64,000 nt of DNA from Symplocastrum torsivum CPER-KK1 (GCA_019358875.1 JAHHIF010000028.1:1-64000); one strand, 5' to 3'; counted from the stretch's first letter, positions 8,599 to 17,622 are shown. Notes: generated from the letters alone by a model not told the origin. Made by a program: numbers and translations.

Positions 8599-8637
8599 AT
8601 CGGAGGCATCAATTATCTTGATGCCTCCGATTTTTTT
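8599..8637 (+). terminator. Rho-independent terminator after fasciclin gene
   Basis: Perfect 14-bp stem ATCGGAGGCATCAA / TTGATGCCTCCGAT (8599-8612 and 8618-8631) with a 5-nt loop, followed by a run of T to 8637. It lies between two converging genes; the minus strand also has A/T next to the stem, but the T run favours the + strand. Confidence 0.9.
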
Positions 8638-8646
8638 GCTAAGGTA

Positions 8647-10113
8647 TCAATTAGCTGAACCAAGGATGCAACCTGAGCGCGGTGGCAGTTCTAGGGACAA
8701 GTAGTTGGATTCTCCTTCTGTCTTCCACCCTGCCGCCGCGCTGCCATACAACATCTGGCTCGGCTGAGACTGTAGACCCGTTACCTGAAAACTCACAGGC
8801 ACGGCTGCTGTCCCGATGTTGACGGCAATGATTAGCTCTTCACCGCCTAAAATTCGAGCAAAGACATAAACCGTTCCCTCGGCAAACAGAACTTGGTAGC
8901 GACCTGTCCGAAGTGCGGGGTAAGCATGACGCAAGGCAATCAGCTTGCGGTGGTACTCTAGAACATCACGTTCCCAGTGAGCTTCCATTGGAAAGCCGCG
9001 ACGGGAATCTGGATCGAGGCGACCAGGTAAGCCGACCTCATCGCCATAATAGATGCTGGGCGCACCGGGAAAGGTCAACAGTAACAGTGTTGCCAGCTCT
9101 ACACTGGCTTTATCACCTCCGGCAATTGAAAGTAGCCGCGCTGTGTCGTGACTCGCGAGAAGGTTTAGCTGGGTGAGTTGAATTTCCCAAGGGTAGAGTT
9201 CCAACAAGTACTGGATTTTTTCACCATACTCGGCAGCCAATAGTGGTGGATAGGGTTGATAGGAACGGTCTTGCACTTGTTCCATATCCACGCGATCGCC
9301 TGCGGTAAATGCGATCGTTGGTGCGGTAAAGAGATAATTCATCACCCCATCAAATTGGGTGCCATCCAACCACTCTCGCGAATCTTCCCAAACTTCCCCG
9401 ACAATGTAAGCTTCGGGGTTGATGGCTTTAACGCGATCGCGAAACTCCTGCCAAAAACCTGGCGTTCTAATCTCAAACGGCACATCCAAACGCCAACCAT
9501 CAATACCAAATTTAATCCAGTGTTCGGCAATCTCCATAATGTATTCCCGCACTTCTGGATTGTCATGATTAAATACGGGCAAGGCTCGATTATCCGCCCA
9601 ACCAACATAGTTAGCGGGAAAATCTCCATTGTAGGCAGACAGCGGCCAGCCTTCAATTTTGAACCAATCTACCCAAGGTGAATGGGGTCCATTTTCCAGC
9701 ACATCATGGAAAAAGAAAAAGCCGCGACTGGAATGGTTAAACACTCCATCCAAGACAACCTTGATGTCTCGTTCGTGACACGCCTCTACCAGTTCTCTAA
9801 AAGCAGCATTCCCGCCCAACATCGGATCGACTTGGTAATAATCGTGAGTGTGATAGCGGTGATTGCTGGCGGATTGAAAAATGGGAGTGAAGTAAATCGC
9901 ATTCACCCCCAACTCCTGCAAGTAACCTAACTGCTCAATTACACCCCACAAATCACCACCTTTGTAGCCTTGGAGTGTTGGCATTTCATCCCAAGCTTCC
10001 CAGGAAGCATTCTTTAAAAGTAGCTTTCGTGGCTGCTTGCTGCGAGCAAAACGATCTGGGAAAATTTGATAAAAAACAGCGTGCTTAACCCAATCTGGGG
10101 TTTGAATCTGCAT
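8647..10113 (-). CDS. GH13 alpha-amylase family enzyme (cyclomaltodextrinase/neopullulanase-like)
   Basis: A 488-residue cytoplasmic GH13 glycosidase. It starts MQIQTPDWVKHAVFYQIFPDRF, and the (beta/alpha)8 barrel signatures follow: 'DGVFNHSSR' (region I), 'GWRLDVPFE' with nucleophile D210, 'IVGEVWED' with acid E240, and 'LLASHDTAR' with D323. 'YYGDEVGLPG' and a C-terminal beta domain complete it. The 'YQIFPDRF' opening and the lack of a separate N-terminal domain fit maltodextrin-degrading enzymes of the neopullulanase/cyclomaltodextrinase group, acting on alpha-1,4-glucans from glycogen. Exact specificity cannot be read from sequence. Confidence 0.88.
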   Translation of the reverse strand: MQIQTPDWVKHAVFYQIFPDRFARSKQPRKLLLKNASWEAWDEMPTLQGYKGGDLWGVIEQLGYLQELGVNAIYFTPIFQSASNHRYHTHDYYQVDPMLGGNAAFRELVEACHERDIKVVLDGVFNHSSRGFFFFHDVLENGPHSPWVDWFKIEGWPLSAYNGDFPANYVGWADNRALPVFNHDNPEVREYIMEIAEHWIKFGIDGWRLDVPFEIRTPGFWQEFRDRVKAINPEAYIVGEVWEDSREWLDGTQFDGVMNYLFTAPTIAFTAGDRVDMEQVQDRSYQPYPPLLAAEYGEKIQYLLELYPWEIQLTQLNLLASHDTARLLSIAGGDKASVELATLLLLTFPGAPSIYYGDEVGLPGRLDPDSRRGFPMEAHWERDVLEYHRKLIALRHAYPALRTGRYQVLFAEGTVYVFARILGGEELIIAVNIGTAAVPVSFQVTGLQSQPSQMLYGSAAAGWKTEGESNYLSLELPPRSGCILGSAN

Positions 10114-10556
10114 AGATGACTCCCTAGCTTTTCCTCACTAAGGTACAGATACACGAAGTTTTCTAACTCAAACTTCTGGTAGAAAATCCTCGTTGAAGCA
10201 TGACTGATTTAAGCCAAAATTTCGGTGAGCCTGCATCCCAACCTACTTATTTAGATGTTCCATAGGAAGAGTACCCATCAGGGTACTGTCAAGAGTTCTC
10301 CAATTTTCCAGAATATAGAACAGACAGAAACCTAAGTTGCTCAATGTAGTAATTAACTCAGTTTCGATTGCATCAGCTTCTAGTGCAGCGTGGCAAAAAT
10401 AATTCCGCAAAGCGGCACTAGCTTGGTTGGTCAATAAAATCTGAGAAGATAAAATTAAGCGTCATTATAGATACAGTATTCAACCAAATCCTGTGCAGTC
10501 TGTTGAATGAATAGGCGCAGTATTGTTTTTGCACGGAATTACAAGGGAGGTCAGAT
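10114..10556. other. Gene-poor interval with an AGTACCC/GGGTACT hairpin (10270-10287)
   Basis: A 21-codon frame (10200-10265, MTDLSQNFGEPASQPTYLDV...) is too short to accept as a gene and may be a remnant. A perfect 7-bp hairpin AGTACCC-ATCA-GGGTACT sits at 10270-10287. The same stem, followed by the same GT, recurs at 52128-52146 before the GMC oxidoreductase gene. The rest carries nothing I recognise. The S8 protease gene starts just after, with a strong AAGGGAGGT ribosome-binding site. Confidence 0.5.
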
Positions 10557-12281
10557 ATGCAACCTGAAAAAATTTCTCCGGGACTGTTAGTTGCTCTACA
10601 AGATTACAGATCAGAAGGACGAGTCGGGATAATTCCCCATACGCGATCGCTAGGGCTAATCTCTAAAGTAGACAGCCCAAAGCCAGCGCGTACTGTAGTC
10701 TTTATCTACTGTGATGAAGATGCAGAACTTAGTCACTTAGAGCAACATGGCATCCGCGTCAACCAGTCTACAGGCAGAATCCGCACAGCAATTTTGCCAA
10801 TCCAGAGTTTAGACCCCTTATCAGAAGACCCTGCCGTGCAACGCATTAAGCCATCGCGCTACTTGCAGAAGCGGATGGACGTTGCACCAGAGAAAGTCAA
10901 TCTACCGCAGTTTCGGGAAGCAAGCGGACTGACGGGACAGGGAGTCGTCATCGGGATTGTCGATACTGGCATTGACCCCAACTACCCTGGATTCCAAGGA
11001 CGGATTCTGCGAATTTGGGATCAAGCGCTACCGGGTTCAGGTGTGCCGGAGGGAGACTACGGCATTGAATTAACAGGAACGCAACTCACAACCTCTCGCG
11101 ATACAGACGGTCACGGCACCCACGTTGCGGGGATTGCGGGTGCTGCCGATCCTACCTATGGTGGAATTGCGCCTCAGGCAGAGTATGTCATCGTCAAAAC
11201 CGACTTTCAGGACGCTCACATTGCTGACGGGGTTCGCTATATCTTCCGAGTTGCCAGTGAATTGGGACGACCAGCCGTTGTGAATCTTAGCCTAGGTGGA
11301 CACGCTGATGCTCATGATGGCAGCGATTCACTCTCACAAATTATTGATGCTGAGTCTGGGCCAGGACGAATTGTGTGCTGTGCAGCAGGCAACGAAGGCA
11401 ACGACAATATTCATGCTCAAACTACCGTATCTAGCGGAATGCGTACTATACGCTTTCGTGTGCCAGATAATTTGGTCGGAATCGCTTGGTTAAATGGTTG
11501 GTACTCCGGAGATAACTCCTTTGAAGTGTCAGTGCGTAGTCCTGGCGGCTTCGTGACACCGTTTCAAGGGGTAATCACTGAGGGCAATCCAGCACAAGAA
11601 TACACTCTGGCAGATGCACGAGTGCAAATTGTGACACCTGGCCCCGACCCTGCCAATGGCGACCATAACTTCTTTGTTCAAATCCGGGGTATTGGCAGGC
11701 AAGCAGTCAAGGGAGGCGTGTGGCAACTGCGAGTCCGCAACGCTTCCTCAAATGAGGGACGGCTGGACGTGTGGACACTGGACGATCGCTCTGCTGTATT
11801 CTTCACTGGCGTAAGTGTACAAGACTCAGTGAAAATTGGTTCACCTGGAGCCTCGAACACTGCCATTACTGTTGCCTCCTACACAACAAAAGTGAACTGG
11901 ACGGATATCGATGGTAATCCTCAAGAAGTTGGGTTGGAGTTGGATAAAATTTCTGACTTCAGCAGCGAAGGCCCTCTGCGTAATGATGTCCAGAAGCCGG
12001 ATGTCGCTGCACCTGGGGCGATGATTGTTTCTGCTTTGAGTGCTGATTCGGTTCCAGATCCCTCAAATCGGGTGGATGAACAGTATCTGGTTTTAGCGGG
12101 TACAAGTATGGCTTCGCCATTCATCGCTGGTCTTGTTGCACTGATGCTAGAGCGTGACCCAAACATCGACCCTGATACAGTTAAGGCATTGCTGCGAGAA
12201 AATAGTTTGATTCCCGATCAGCCAGCCGGAACCTTCGACATAAAATGGGGCTTTGGGTTGATTAATGCGGCTGGGTTATAA
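10557..12281 (+). CDS. S8 family (subtilisin-like) serine protease
   Basis: A 574-residue protease. Residues about 40-105 look like a prodomain (ARTVVFIYCDEDAELSHLEQ, then AILPIQSLDPLSEDPAVQRI). The catalytic triad is D136 in 'GIVDTGID', H186 in 'DTDGHGTHVAG' and S517 in 'AGTSMASPFIAG', with the oxyanion Asn in 'CCAAGNEGND'. A long insertion between His and Ser carries a beta-rich domain. There is no signal peptide, so it is either cytoplasmic or exported by an unrecognised route. A ribosome-binding site AAGGGAGGT lies 6-7 bases before the ATG. The next gene encodes a free homologue of its prodomain. Confidence 0.92.
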   Translation: MQPEKISPGLLVALQDYRSEGRVGIIPHTRSLGLISKVDSPKPARTVVFIYCDEDAELSHLEQHGIRVNQSTGRIRTAILPIQSLDPLSEDPAVQRIKPSRYLQKRMDVAPEKVNLPQFREASGLTGQGVVIGIVDTGIDPNYPGFQGRILRIWDQALPGSGVPEGDYGIELTGTQLTTSRDTDGHGTHVAGIAGAADPTYGGIAPQAEYVIVKTDFQDAHIADGVRYIFRVASELGRPAVVNLSLGGHADAHDGSDSLSQIIDAESGPGRIVCCAAGNEGNDNIHAQTTVSSGMRTIRFRVPDNLVGIAWLNGWYSGDNSFEVSVRSPGGFVTPFQGVITEGNPAQEYTLADARVQIVTPGPDPANGDHNFFVQIRGIGRQAVKGGVWQLRVRNASSNEGRLDVWTLDDRSAVFFTGVSVQDSVKIGSPGASNTAITVASYTTKVNWTDIDGNPQEVGLELDKISDFSSEGPLRNDVQKPDVAAPGAMIVSALSADSVPDPSNRVDEQYLVLAGTSMASPFIAGLVALMLERDPNIDPDTVKALLRENSLIPDQPAGTFDIKWGFGLINAAGL

Positions 12282-12348
12282 ATTTTATAGATTCCTTGGT
12301 TGAGAGCTTCTCTGATAGCCTTTCACCATAGGTCTATACAAGCTTTGA

Positions 12349-12368
12349 GGGCGCAAAACCTTGCGCCC
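12349..12368 (+). repeat. GC-rich hairpin (dispersed repeat or weak terminator)
   Basis: Perfect 8-bp stem GGGCGCAA-AACC-TTGCGCCC between the protease gene and the prodomain-like gene. There is no following T run, and the surrounding 'GAGGGCGCAAAACCTTGCGC' wording is typical of dispersed cyanobacterial repeats, so termination is uncertain. Confidence 0.55.
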
Positions 12369-12397
12369 CTACTGTATTCTGAGGCGAAAATTTCGCG

Positions 12398-12670
12398 ATG
12401 AATTATCAGAAACTAGATGCCGCACTGGCAATGGCACTGAATGACGTTCAAAATCCAGAAGAACGATGTTTGGTTGTCTTCATCCATACGGAACCAGTGC
12501 CAGATGCGATCGCAACCGCTTTTTTAGAACGTTTAGGTGTCAAGGTTACGAGTGGGCGAGATATCTTTACAGCAACGCTATCGGTTAATGCGATATCAGA
12601 GTTGTCTGACCAACCTTGGGTGCAGTACCTTAAGCTATCTCAGAGGTTGCGCCCGTTGCAGCAGAGGTGA
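12398..12670 (+). CDS. Stand-alone prodomain-like protein, relative of the adjacent protease prodomain
   Basis: A 90-residue protein. Its stretch 'RCLVVFIHTEPVPDAIATAF', 'LERLGVKVTSGRDIFTATLS' and 'ISELSDQPWVQYLKLSQRLR' can be laid over residues 45-105 of the S8 protease encoded 116 bases upstream: VVFI; LE..G++V; G+I/F TA L; LS+.P.VQ.+K.S..L. Prodomains of this kind (inhibitor I9-like ferredoxin folds) chaperone and inhibit subtilases. A free copy could be a trans-acting inhibitor or immunity protein for the neighbour. Homology is judged by eye; function is inference. Same strand as the protease, but a hairpin lies between them. Confidence 0.6.
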   Translation: MNYQKLDAALAMALNDVQNPEERCLVVFIHTEPVPDAIATAFLERLGVKVTSGRDIFTATLSVNAISELSDQPWVQYLKLSQRLRPLQQR

Positions 12671-12693
12671 GGAATAGGAAATTTATATTAATT

Positions 12694-12716
12694 GGAACAG
12701 GCAAGATGCCCGTTCC
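12694..12716. repeat. Dispersed hairpin repeat
   Basis: GGAACAGGC-AAGAT-GCCCGTTCC forms a 9-bp stem with one G-T pair. 'Converted to GGAACRGGCAAGATGCC' wording is a familiar intergenic repeat in cyanobacterial genomes. It lies between converging genes and may help end transcription, though no T run follows. Confidence 0.5.
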
Positions 12717-12764
12717 ACAAGAACTAGAGCAAGCATCAATTGGTTAATTGAGATGCACAAAAGC

Positions 12765-13133
12765 CTATTGATTTGTTGGAAGCTTACACTTGACCTGTAT
12801 TTCTAAATTACTTTCAGCCGTGCCTTCAGTGATGTAAGGAATTCCCGCTTTACCACCTAGCTTTAACCCAAATTTAAGCGTTACTTCTTCAATTTCTGCT
12901 GCACCAAAATCCTTGAAAGCGCTGAGGGCATACTTGGTATAACCTCGAATCATGTGTCGAGCTTGCTGCATTTTTATGATCGCATCGTTGGATGGAAATC
13001 CGTAAGACTCATCCTCGTCATCATCTTGAGGACTTGGAACTGTTGGCGGCATTGTCGGAGTCGATTTTGATTCGACGTAAACCTCATAAGTCTCACCCTC
13101 TTCTTCTATTAATAAACGTTGCACTTCTGCCAT
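12765..13133 (-). CDS. Trypco1 (CU044_2847 family) protein
   Basis: A 122-residue protein: MAEVQRLLIEEEGETYEVYV, an acidic linker (PSPQDDDEDES), then MIRGYTKYALSAFKDFGAAE and EEVTLKFGLKLGGKAGIPYITEGTAESNLEIQVKC. The pattern 'A...F.....EI..VTL.FG..L...AG..I..GTAE....+.V' is that of the trypsin-co-occurring domain 1 (Trypco1; annotated as CU044_2847 family), described in conflict-type systems with proteases, caspases and NTPases. Its function is unknown. The gene is divergent from the caspase-STAND-WD40 gene, with 143 bases between start codons, so a shared regulatory region is likely. Confidence 0.75.
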   Translation of the reverse strand: MAEVQRLLIEEEGETYEVYVESKSTPTMPPTVPSPQDDDEDESYGFPSNDAIIKMQQARHMIRGYTKYALSAFKDFGAAEIEEVTLKFGLKLGGKAGIPYITEGTAESNLEIQVKCKLPTNQ

Positions 13134-13276
13134 AATCGCTGCCTTAGTTAAGTTTTTCGTGTGTTTTGCGTAATATTCCCGCCAATCCCGGAAATCTTTA
13201 GATATCCTAGTGTTTGCCTAAAATGGCTAGGGTGCCAATCATCAAGGTTTTGCAATAGTAATATCAATTCTCATAA

Positions 13277-16200
13277 ATGGCTCGTTACGCTCTCGTTGTT
13301 GGCATCTCCCAGTATTGCAGTCCCCTGAAAAGTTTAGAGAAGACAGCTACAGATGCAGAAGCTGTTGCACAGGTTTTGGAAGAGTATGGCGACTTTGTGG
13401 AGGTGAAACGTCTTCCCTCACGGCGTAACCCACAAACTCAGAAACGCGAAATGGTAGCGAAGGTAGTTACGGGGGCTGAACTTGGACAAGCCTTACAAAC
13501 ACTACTACTAGAGCAAGCGTGTCAGAACGAGGCGCTAATCTACTTTACAGGGCATGGTATTACTGTGCCAGGTAACTTGGGTCAGCCGAGGGGGTATTTA
13601 GCGACTTCTGATTGTGAGATTGAAGCGGAAGGACAGCAGATAATTAACCAAAAGCACGGAATTGCCTTTGATGATCTCAATGATCTGATTAGTAAGTCTG
13701 AGCTGAGCAGTCTAGTTGTTTTATTAGATTGCTGCCACAGTGGTCATTTTCTGGAACGTAATCTGATTGAGCGCACCTTCAGAACCTTCAGTACACAGAA
13801 AGATTACTATTTGATTACAGCAGGTCGAAGTTTTCAACCTGTCTATGCTCGAAGAAATGAGCCGCACAGCGTCTTCACTAGCGCACTGCTAACAGGACTT
13901 GCTGCACAAAATGCTGATAGCGAACGGCGAGTTAGTGGCGATCGCTTATTTGATCATATTAGTCGAGAACTCCGAGGCACTGAGCAAGAACCACTCCGCT
14001 TGGGATGGGGAAAATCTCTTACTTGGGTTACTCATCCTCCGTTAGTTGTTCCTCCTTCTGTTGACGTTCCCGCAACTACTGCCGTTAATCGAGAAAATCC
14101 TTATCTAGGATTACGTGCTTTTGACTCTGGACAAGCAGATTATTTCTTCGGGCGTATTTTAGCAGTCCGAGCGTTGTTAGATCGGCTTAACAACAGCCGT
14201 TTTTTGGCGGTGATTGGTGCTTCTGGTTGTGGCAAGTCTTCGCTTGTGAAAGCAGGATTACTGCCGTACCTCAAAAGCGATCACATTCCGGGTAGTAGTC
14301 AGTGGATTATTGAATCATTCACTCCTGGTACACGTCCCCTTGAATCACTACAGAAAGCTTTAGAACAACAGCAACAAAATCAACCACTTTTGCTGTTTAT
14401 CGATCAGTTCGAGGAAGTCTTTACTCTCTGCGAAGATGAGACAGAACGGCGAGAGTTCATCTGCCGAATAACACAGGAAGCTACAAGTTCTGACCGACTC
14501 ACGCGAGTAATTGTAGCGATGCGAGGGGATTTTTTAGACCGTTGCGCGGCTTATGAAGAAGCAGCAGTCCTAATTAACCGGACACAACCTACAACCTACT
14601 TTGTAACGCCATTCACGCTTCCCGAATTAGAGGAAGTGATTGAAAAGCCAGCAGATAAGCATGGTGTCACGCTTGAGCGAGGATTGGTGCCACAGATTAT
14701 TGCGGATGTAATGAACCAACCCGGAGGCTTACCACTACTGCAATATGCGCTAGCTGAGTTGTGGCGAGTCTGCATCACAGAATCTCCTCCCAATTCTCAA
14801 CTTACGTGTAAAGGTTATGAACAGATTCGTGGTGTCAAGGGTGCATTAGAAAAACGAGCAAATGATCTTTATCAAAATCTTGCTCCGGCAGACAAAGTAT
14901 TTGTACGTCGCCTGTTTCTTGCACTAGTACAGCTAGGTGAAGCTAAGGAAGTGACGCGCCGCCGTGCTACTTGGCAAGAGTTGGAAGTAAGCGCTGATTC
15001 CCAAGAACAACTATTACGGGTGACGCGACAACTAGCGAGTCAAGAGCAACGCTTGATTATCACGGATGAAAAAACGGTAGAAGTTGCTCATGAAGCATTG
15101 CTATCAGAGTGGGGACGATTGAAAGAGTGGGTTGAGCAAGATCGGGAAAATCTCCGTCTCAGTCGCCGCTTAGAGGTAGAATGCAAGGAATGGCAAAGGA
15201 ATGATTGCTCAGAAGGGTTGCTGTTAACAGATGCGTGGTTGGCTGCGATCGCGGATTGGGTAGAAAAGACTCAACCTAGGCTTTCCCAGCTAGAGCAAGA
15301 GTTTTTGCAGGAGAGTTTAGAAAAGCGCGATCGTGAATTAGAAGCCAAAGTAGAGCAAGAACGCCAATTACGAGAACTAGCAGAATCCCGACAACGAGAA
15401 GCAGAAGCTAAAGCTAAAGCTGAAAAACAACGAACTCAAGTAGTAATGGGAGGGGGAATTGTAGTAGCAGTACTACTCACGTTGTTAGGGCTGTTACAAT
15501 TTCAAGCAAAGAATAAAGAAATACAGACAGCAAAGATAGGTGAAATTAGGGCATTAATTGTATCGTCTGAGACAAATCTCCGTACAAACAATCAGCTTGA
15601 AGCCTTGTTGGCGAGTGTCAGGGCACTGGATAAGCTAGAAGAGGCAAAGATAGTAGACGCTGATGCGCTAAATCGACTCCAAGCAATAACTCAGAAAGCC
15701 CAAGAACGGAATCGTCTAGAGGGTCACACTTTGAGTGTTAACGGTGTAAGTTTTAGCCCTAACTCTAAAGATAAGCTAATTGTTTCTGCTAGCTCTGATA
15801 AAACTGTAATGCTTTGGAAGTTAGGTAATACTTCACCAAAAGTTCTGAAAGGACATACTGACAAAGTTTGGATTGTCAATTTTAGCCCTGATGGTCAGTA
15901 TATTGCCTCTGCTAGTGCTGATAAAACCATTAAAATCTGGAACAAGAAGGGCTTATTAATAAATACTCTTACTGGTCATAACGACGATGTAAACTACGTT
16001 GCTTTTAGTCCTGATAACAGAACTATTATTTCTGCTAGCTCTGATAAGACTATGAGGCTTTGGAAGTTAAACCGCAATCTAGATAAAGTCATAAAAACAG
16101 AAGTTTTCAAAGAACATGATAGCGATGTTTTTAGCGCTGTTTTTAGTCCAGATGGTCAATTCATTGCTTCTGCAAGTGATGATAAAACAATAAAAGTATG

Positions 16201-16750
16201 GAAATCCGATGGGACTTCACTAACCTCACTAGTTACTCTTAAAGGTCATGAAGACACTGTTAGATTTGCTAGTTTCGGGCTTGATGGTCGAACTCTAGTT
16301 TCCGTTAGTGATGATAACACTATTAGACTATGGCAGCGGACAAGAGATTCAAGGGATTGGAGAGTCAGCAACGTTACATCAACTATTCTGACAAGAGAGA
16401 GTGATCGCTCTCAAGCAATACACTACAGTCCTAACGGTCAGTTAATCGCAGCGACAAATGCTGATGGAACTGTAAAAGTTTGGAAATCAGATGGCACACC
16501 ACTAAAGCCAGTGACAGGTCATAAAGGTCAAGTCAATGATTTGAGTTTTAGCCCTGATAGTAAGAAAATTGCTACTGCTAGCCGTGACCGAACTATCAGA
16601 GTATGGAATCTTGACTCTCATTCCAGTAATTTTGAACTGAATAGTTACAGCTTACTAAAAAGAATTTGTAATAATTTATACGATTATTTGCTAAGTAATT
16701 TCAAACAACATCAAGATGAGTATGAAGCTTGTAGAGACATCAGTAACTAA
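13277..16750 (+). CDS. Caspase-like / nSTAND ATPase / WD40 repeat protein
   Basis: An 1157-residue signalling protein in three parts. Residues 1-250 are a caspase-like (peptidase C14) domain with catalytic His in 'IYFTGHG' (H93) and Cys in 'LLDCCHSGHF' (C153). Residues about 275-680 are an nSTAND NTPase starting 'NPYLGLRAFDSGQADYFFGR', with Walker A GASGCGKS (314-321) and 'LLLFIDQFEEVFTLC' as Walker B, ending in a winged-helix region ('VEVAHEALLSEW'). Residues about 690-730 are a coiled coil and a single membrane segment (VVMGGGIVVAVLLTLLGLL). The C-terminus has seven WD40 repeats ('GH...V....FSPDG..I.SAS.DKT+++W') and a lysine-rich helical tail. It is expected to sense a ligand by WD40, use NTP binding as a switch and activate proteolysis. 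Target unknown. Confidence 0.92.
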   Translation: MARYALVVGISQYCSPLKSLEKTATDAEAVAQVLEEYGDFVEVKRLPSRRNPQTQKREMVAKVVTGAELGQALQTLLLEQACQNEALIYFTGHGITVPGNLGQPRGYLATSDCEIEAEGQQIINQKHGIAFDDLNDLISKSELSSLVVLLDCCHSGHFLERNLIERTFRTFSTQKDYYLITAGRSFQPVYARRNEPHSVFTSALLTGLAAQNADSERRVSGDRLFDHISRELRGTEQEPLRLGWGKSLTWVTHPPLVVPPSVDVPATTAVNRENPYLGLRAFDSGQADYFFGRILAVRALLDRLNNSRFLAVIGASGCGKSSLVKAGLLPYLKSDHIPGSSQWIIESFTPGTRPLESLQKALEQQQQNQPLLLFIDQFEEVFTLCEDETERREFICRITQEATSSDRLTRVIVAMRGDFLDRCAAYEEAAVLINRTQPTTYFVTPFTLPELEEVIEKPADKHGVTLERGLVPQIIADVMNQPGGLPLLQYALAELWRVCITESPPNSQLTCKGYEQIRGVKGALEKRANDLYQNLAPADKVFVRRLFLALVQLGEAKEVTRRRATWQELEVSADSQEQLLRVTRQLASQEQRLIITDEKTVEVAHEALLSEWGRLKEWVEQDRENLRLSRRLEVECKEWQRNDCSEGLLLTDAWLAAIADWVEKTQPRLSQLEQEFLQESLEKRDRELEAKVEQERQLRELAESRQREAEAKAKAEKQRTQVVMGGGIVVAVLLTLLGLLQFQAKNKEIQTAKIGEIRALIVSSETNLRTNNQLEALLASVRALDKLEEAKIVDADALNRLQAITQKAQERNRLEGHTLSVNGVSFSPNSKDKLIVSASSDKTVMLWKLGNTSPKVLKGHTDKVWIVNFSPDGQYIASASADKTIKIWNKKGLLINTLTGHNDDVNYVAFSPDNRTIISASSDKTMRLWKLNRNLDKVIKTEVFKEHDSDVFSAVFSPDGQFIASASDDKTIKVWKSDGTSLTSLVTLKGHEDTVRFASFGLDGRTLVSVSDDNTIRLWQRTRDSRDWRVSNVTSTILTRESDRSQAIHYSPNGQLIAATNADGTVKVWKSDGTPLKPVTGHKGQVNDLSFSPDSKKIATASRDRTIRVWNLDSHSSNFELNSYSLLKRICNNLYDYLLSNFKQHQDEYEACRDISN

Positions 16751-16884
16751 TGATAGTATATTGGAATCTTTAGATATATAAATTTATATAATCAACTGTC
16801 AATTTTTAGAAAAAATTAAGAAAACAACGCCAATGTGCTTACGTTATGTATAATTTATAATTGTAATTAGTACTGAAAAATACT

Positions 16885-17190
16885 ATGTTGAACATGACTG
16901 CCTTAGAAGCCTCTGTAGAAATTTTAAAAATAGTTGCAGCAAGTGAATCTTTTGACAACCTAACTCTTGAAGAAAAAACTCAAAACATTCTGGAAACATT
17001 TAAAGTTATATATACACAGGTTTCTGGGATGAAAAAAGATTTTACTTCAGAAAACTTTGATTTTAAAATAGAAAAAATAACACAAGCTTCTGCAAATTTC
17101 TTAGATGTGCAAAATTTTAATCCTCAAGAGAAAGTTAGATTATTTAGTAGTATGGCATCTGTGATAAATAGGGATTGTGGTAAAGATTAG
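16885..17190 (+). CDS. Small helical protein of unknown function
   Basis: A 101-residue, predicted all-helical acidic protein (MLNMTALEASVEILKIVAAS, then LTLEEKTQNILETFKVIYTQ). I recognise no domain. It lies 134 bases downstream of the caspase-STAND gene on the same strand in AT-rich DNA and could be part of that unit. ATG at 16885 is used; a second ATG at 16894 is in frame. No signal peptide or membrane segment. Confidence 0.55.
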   Translation: MLNMTALEASVEILKIVAASESFDNLTLEEKTQNILETFKVIYTQVSGMKKDFTSENFDFKIEKITQASANFLDVQNFNPQEKVRLFSSMASVINRDCGKD

Positions 17191-17622
17191 GTCTTTATTC
17201 AAGATAAGTGAGGGTAGTTGATATAAATCGATAGTCAGTTGAAAAAGGGTTTCGCAAACAGGTTATTAATTATTAGTTCTCGCAACAGTGTAGGTAGTCT
17301 TTGCCTCTTGCAAAATGAACTTGCTCAGTTCCTAAATACCAAAACATGATCGCACAACTTTCCCAGCTCAATAAGGCACTAATTGCCTAACCAAGCCTAA
17401 GTGTCAAAACTAGCTGTTGATGATTTCGTATACATAAATCACAATAACTATAAGAATTATTAAGAAAAGTTTTATATTTCAGTAATTCTGCTCTGCTCCT
17501 TGTGGCTTAGGTCAGAGCATCTTTATACTTAAGGTTTCACTCAAACGGTAGAGGCAGCAAAGACTTCTTATCTAGTAAACTGTGGAATCGAACGGTAATA
17601 TAACGTTTACTATATCTGTACC
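17191..17622. other. Gene-free AT-rich interval
   Basis: No gene, strong hairpin or RNA motif is recognised. A short frame at about 17346 (MIAQLSQLNKALIA, then stop) may be a decayed gene start. The promoter of the downstream receiver gene should lie at the right end, near the AT-rich 17590-17615. Confidence 0.4.

Noticed and set aside
10243..10434. 63-codon minus-strand frame
   Set aside because: It includes the perfect AGTACCC hairpin, has no recognisable domain and no ribosome-binding site; not supportable as a gene.
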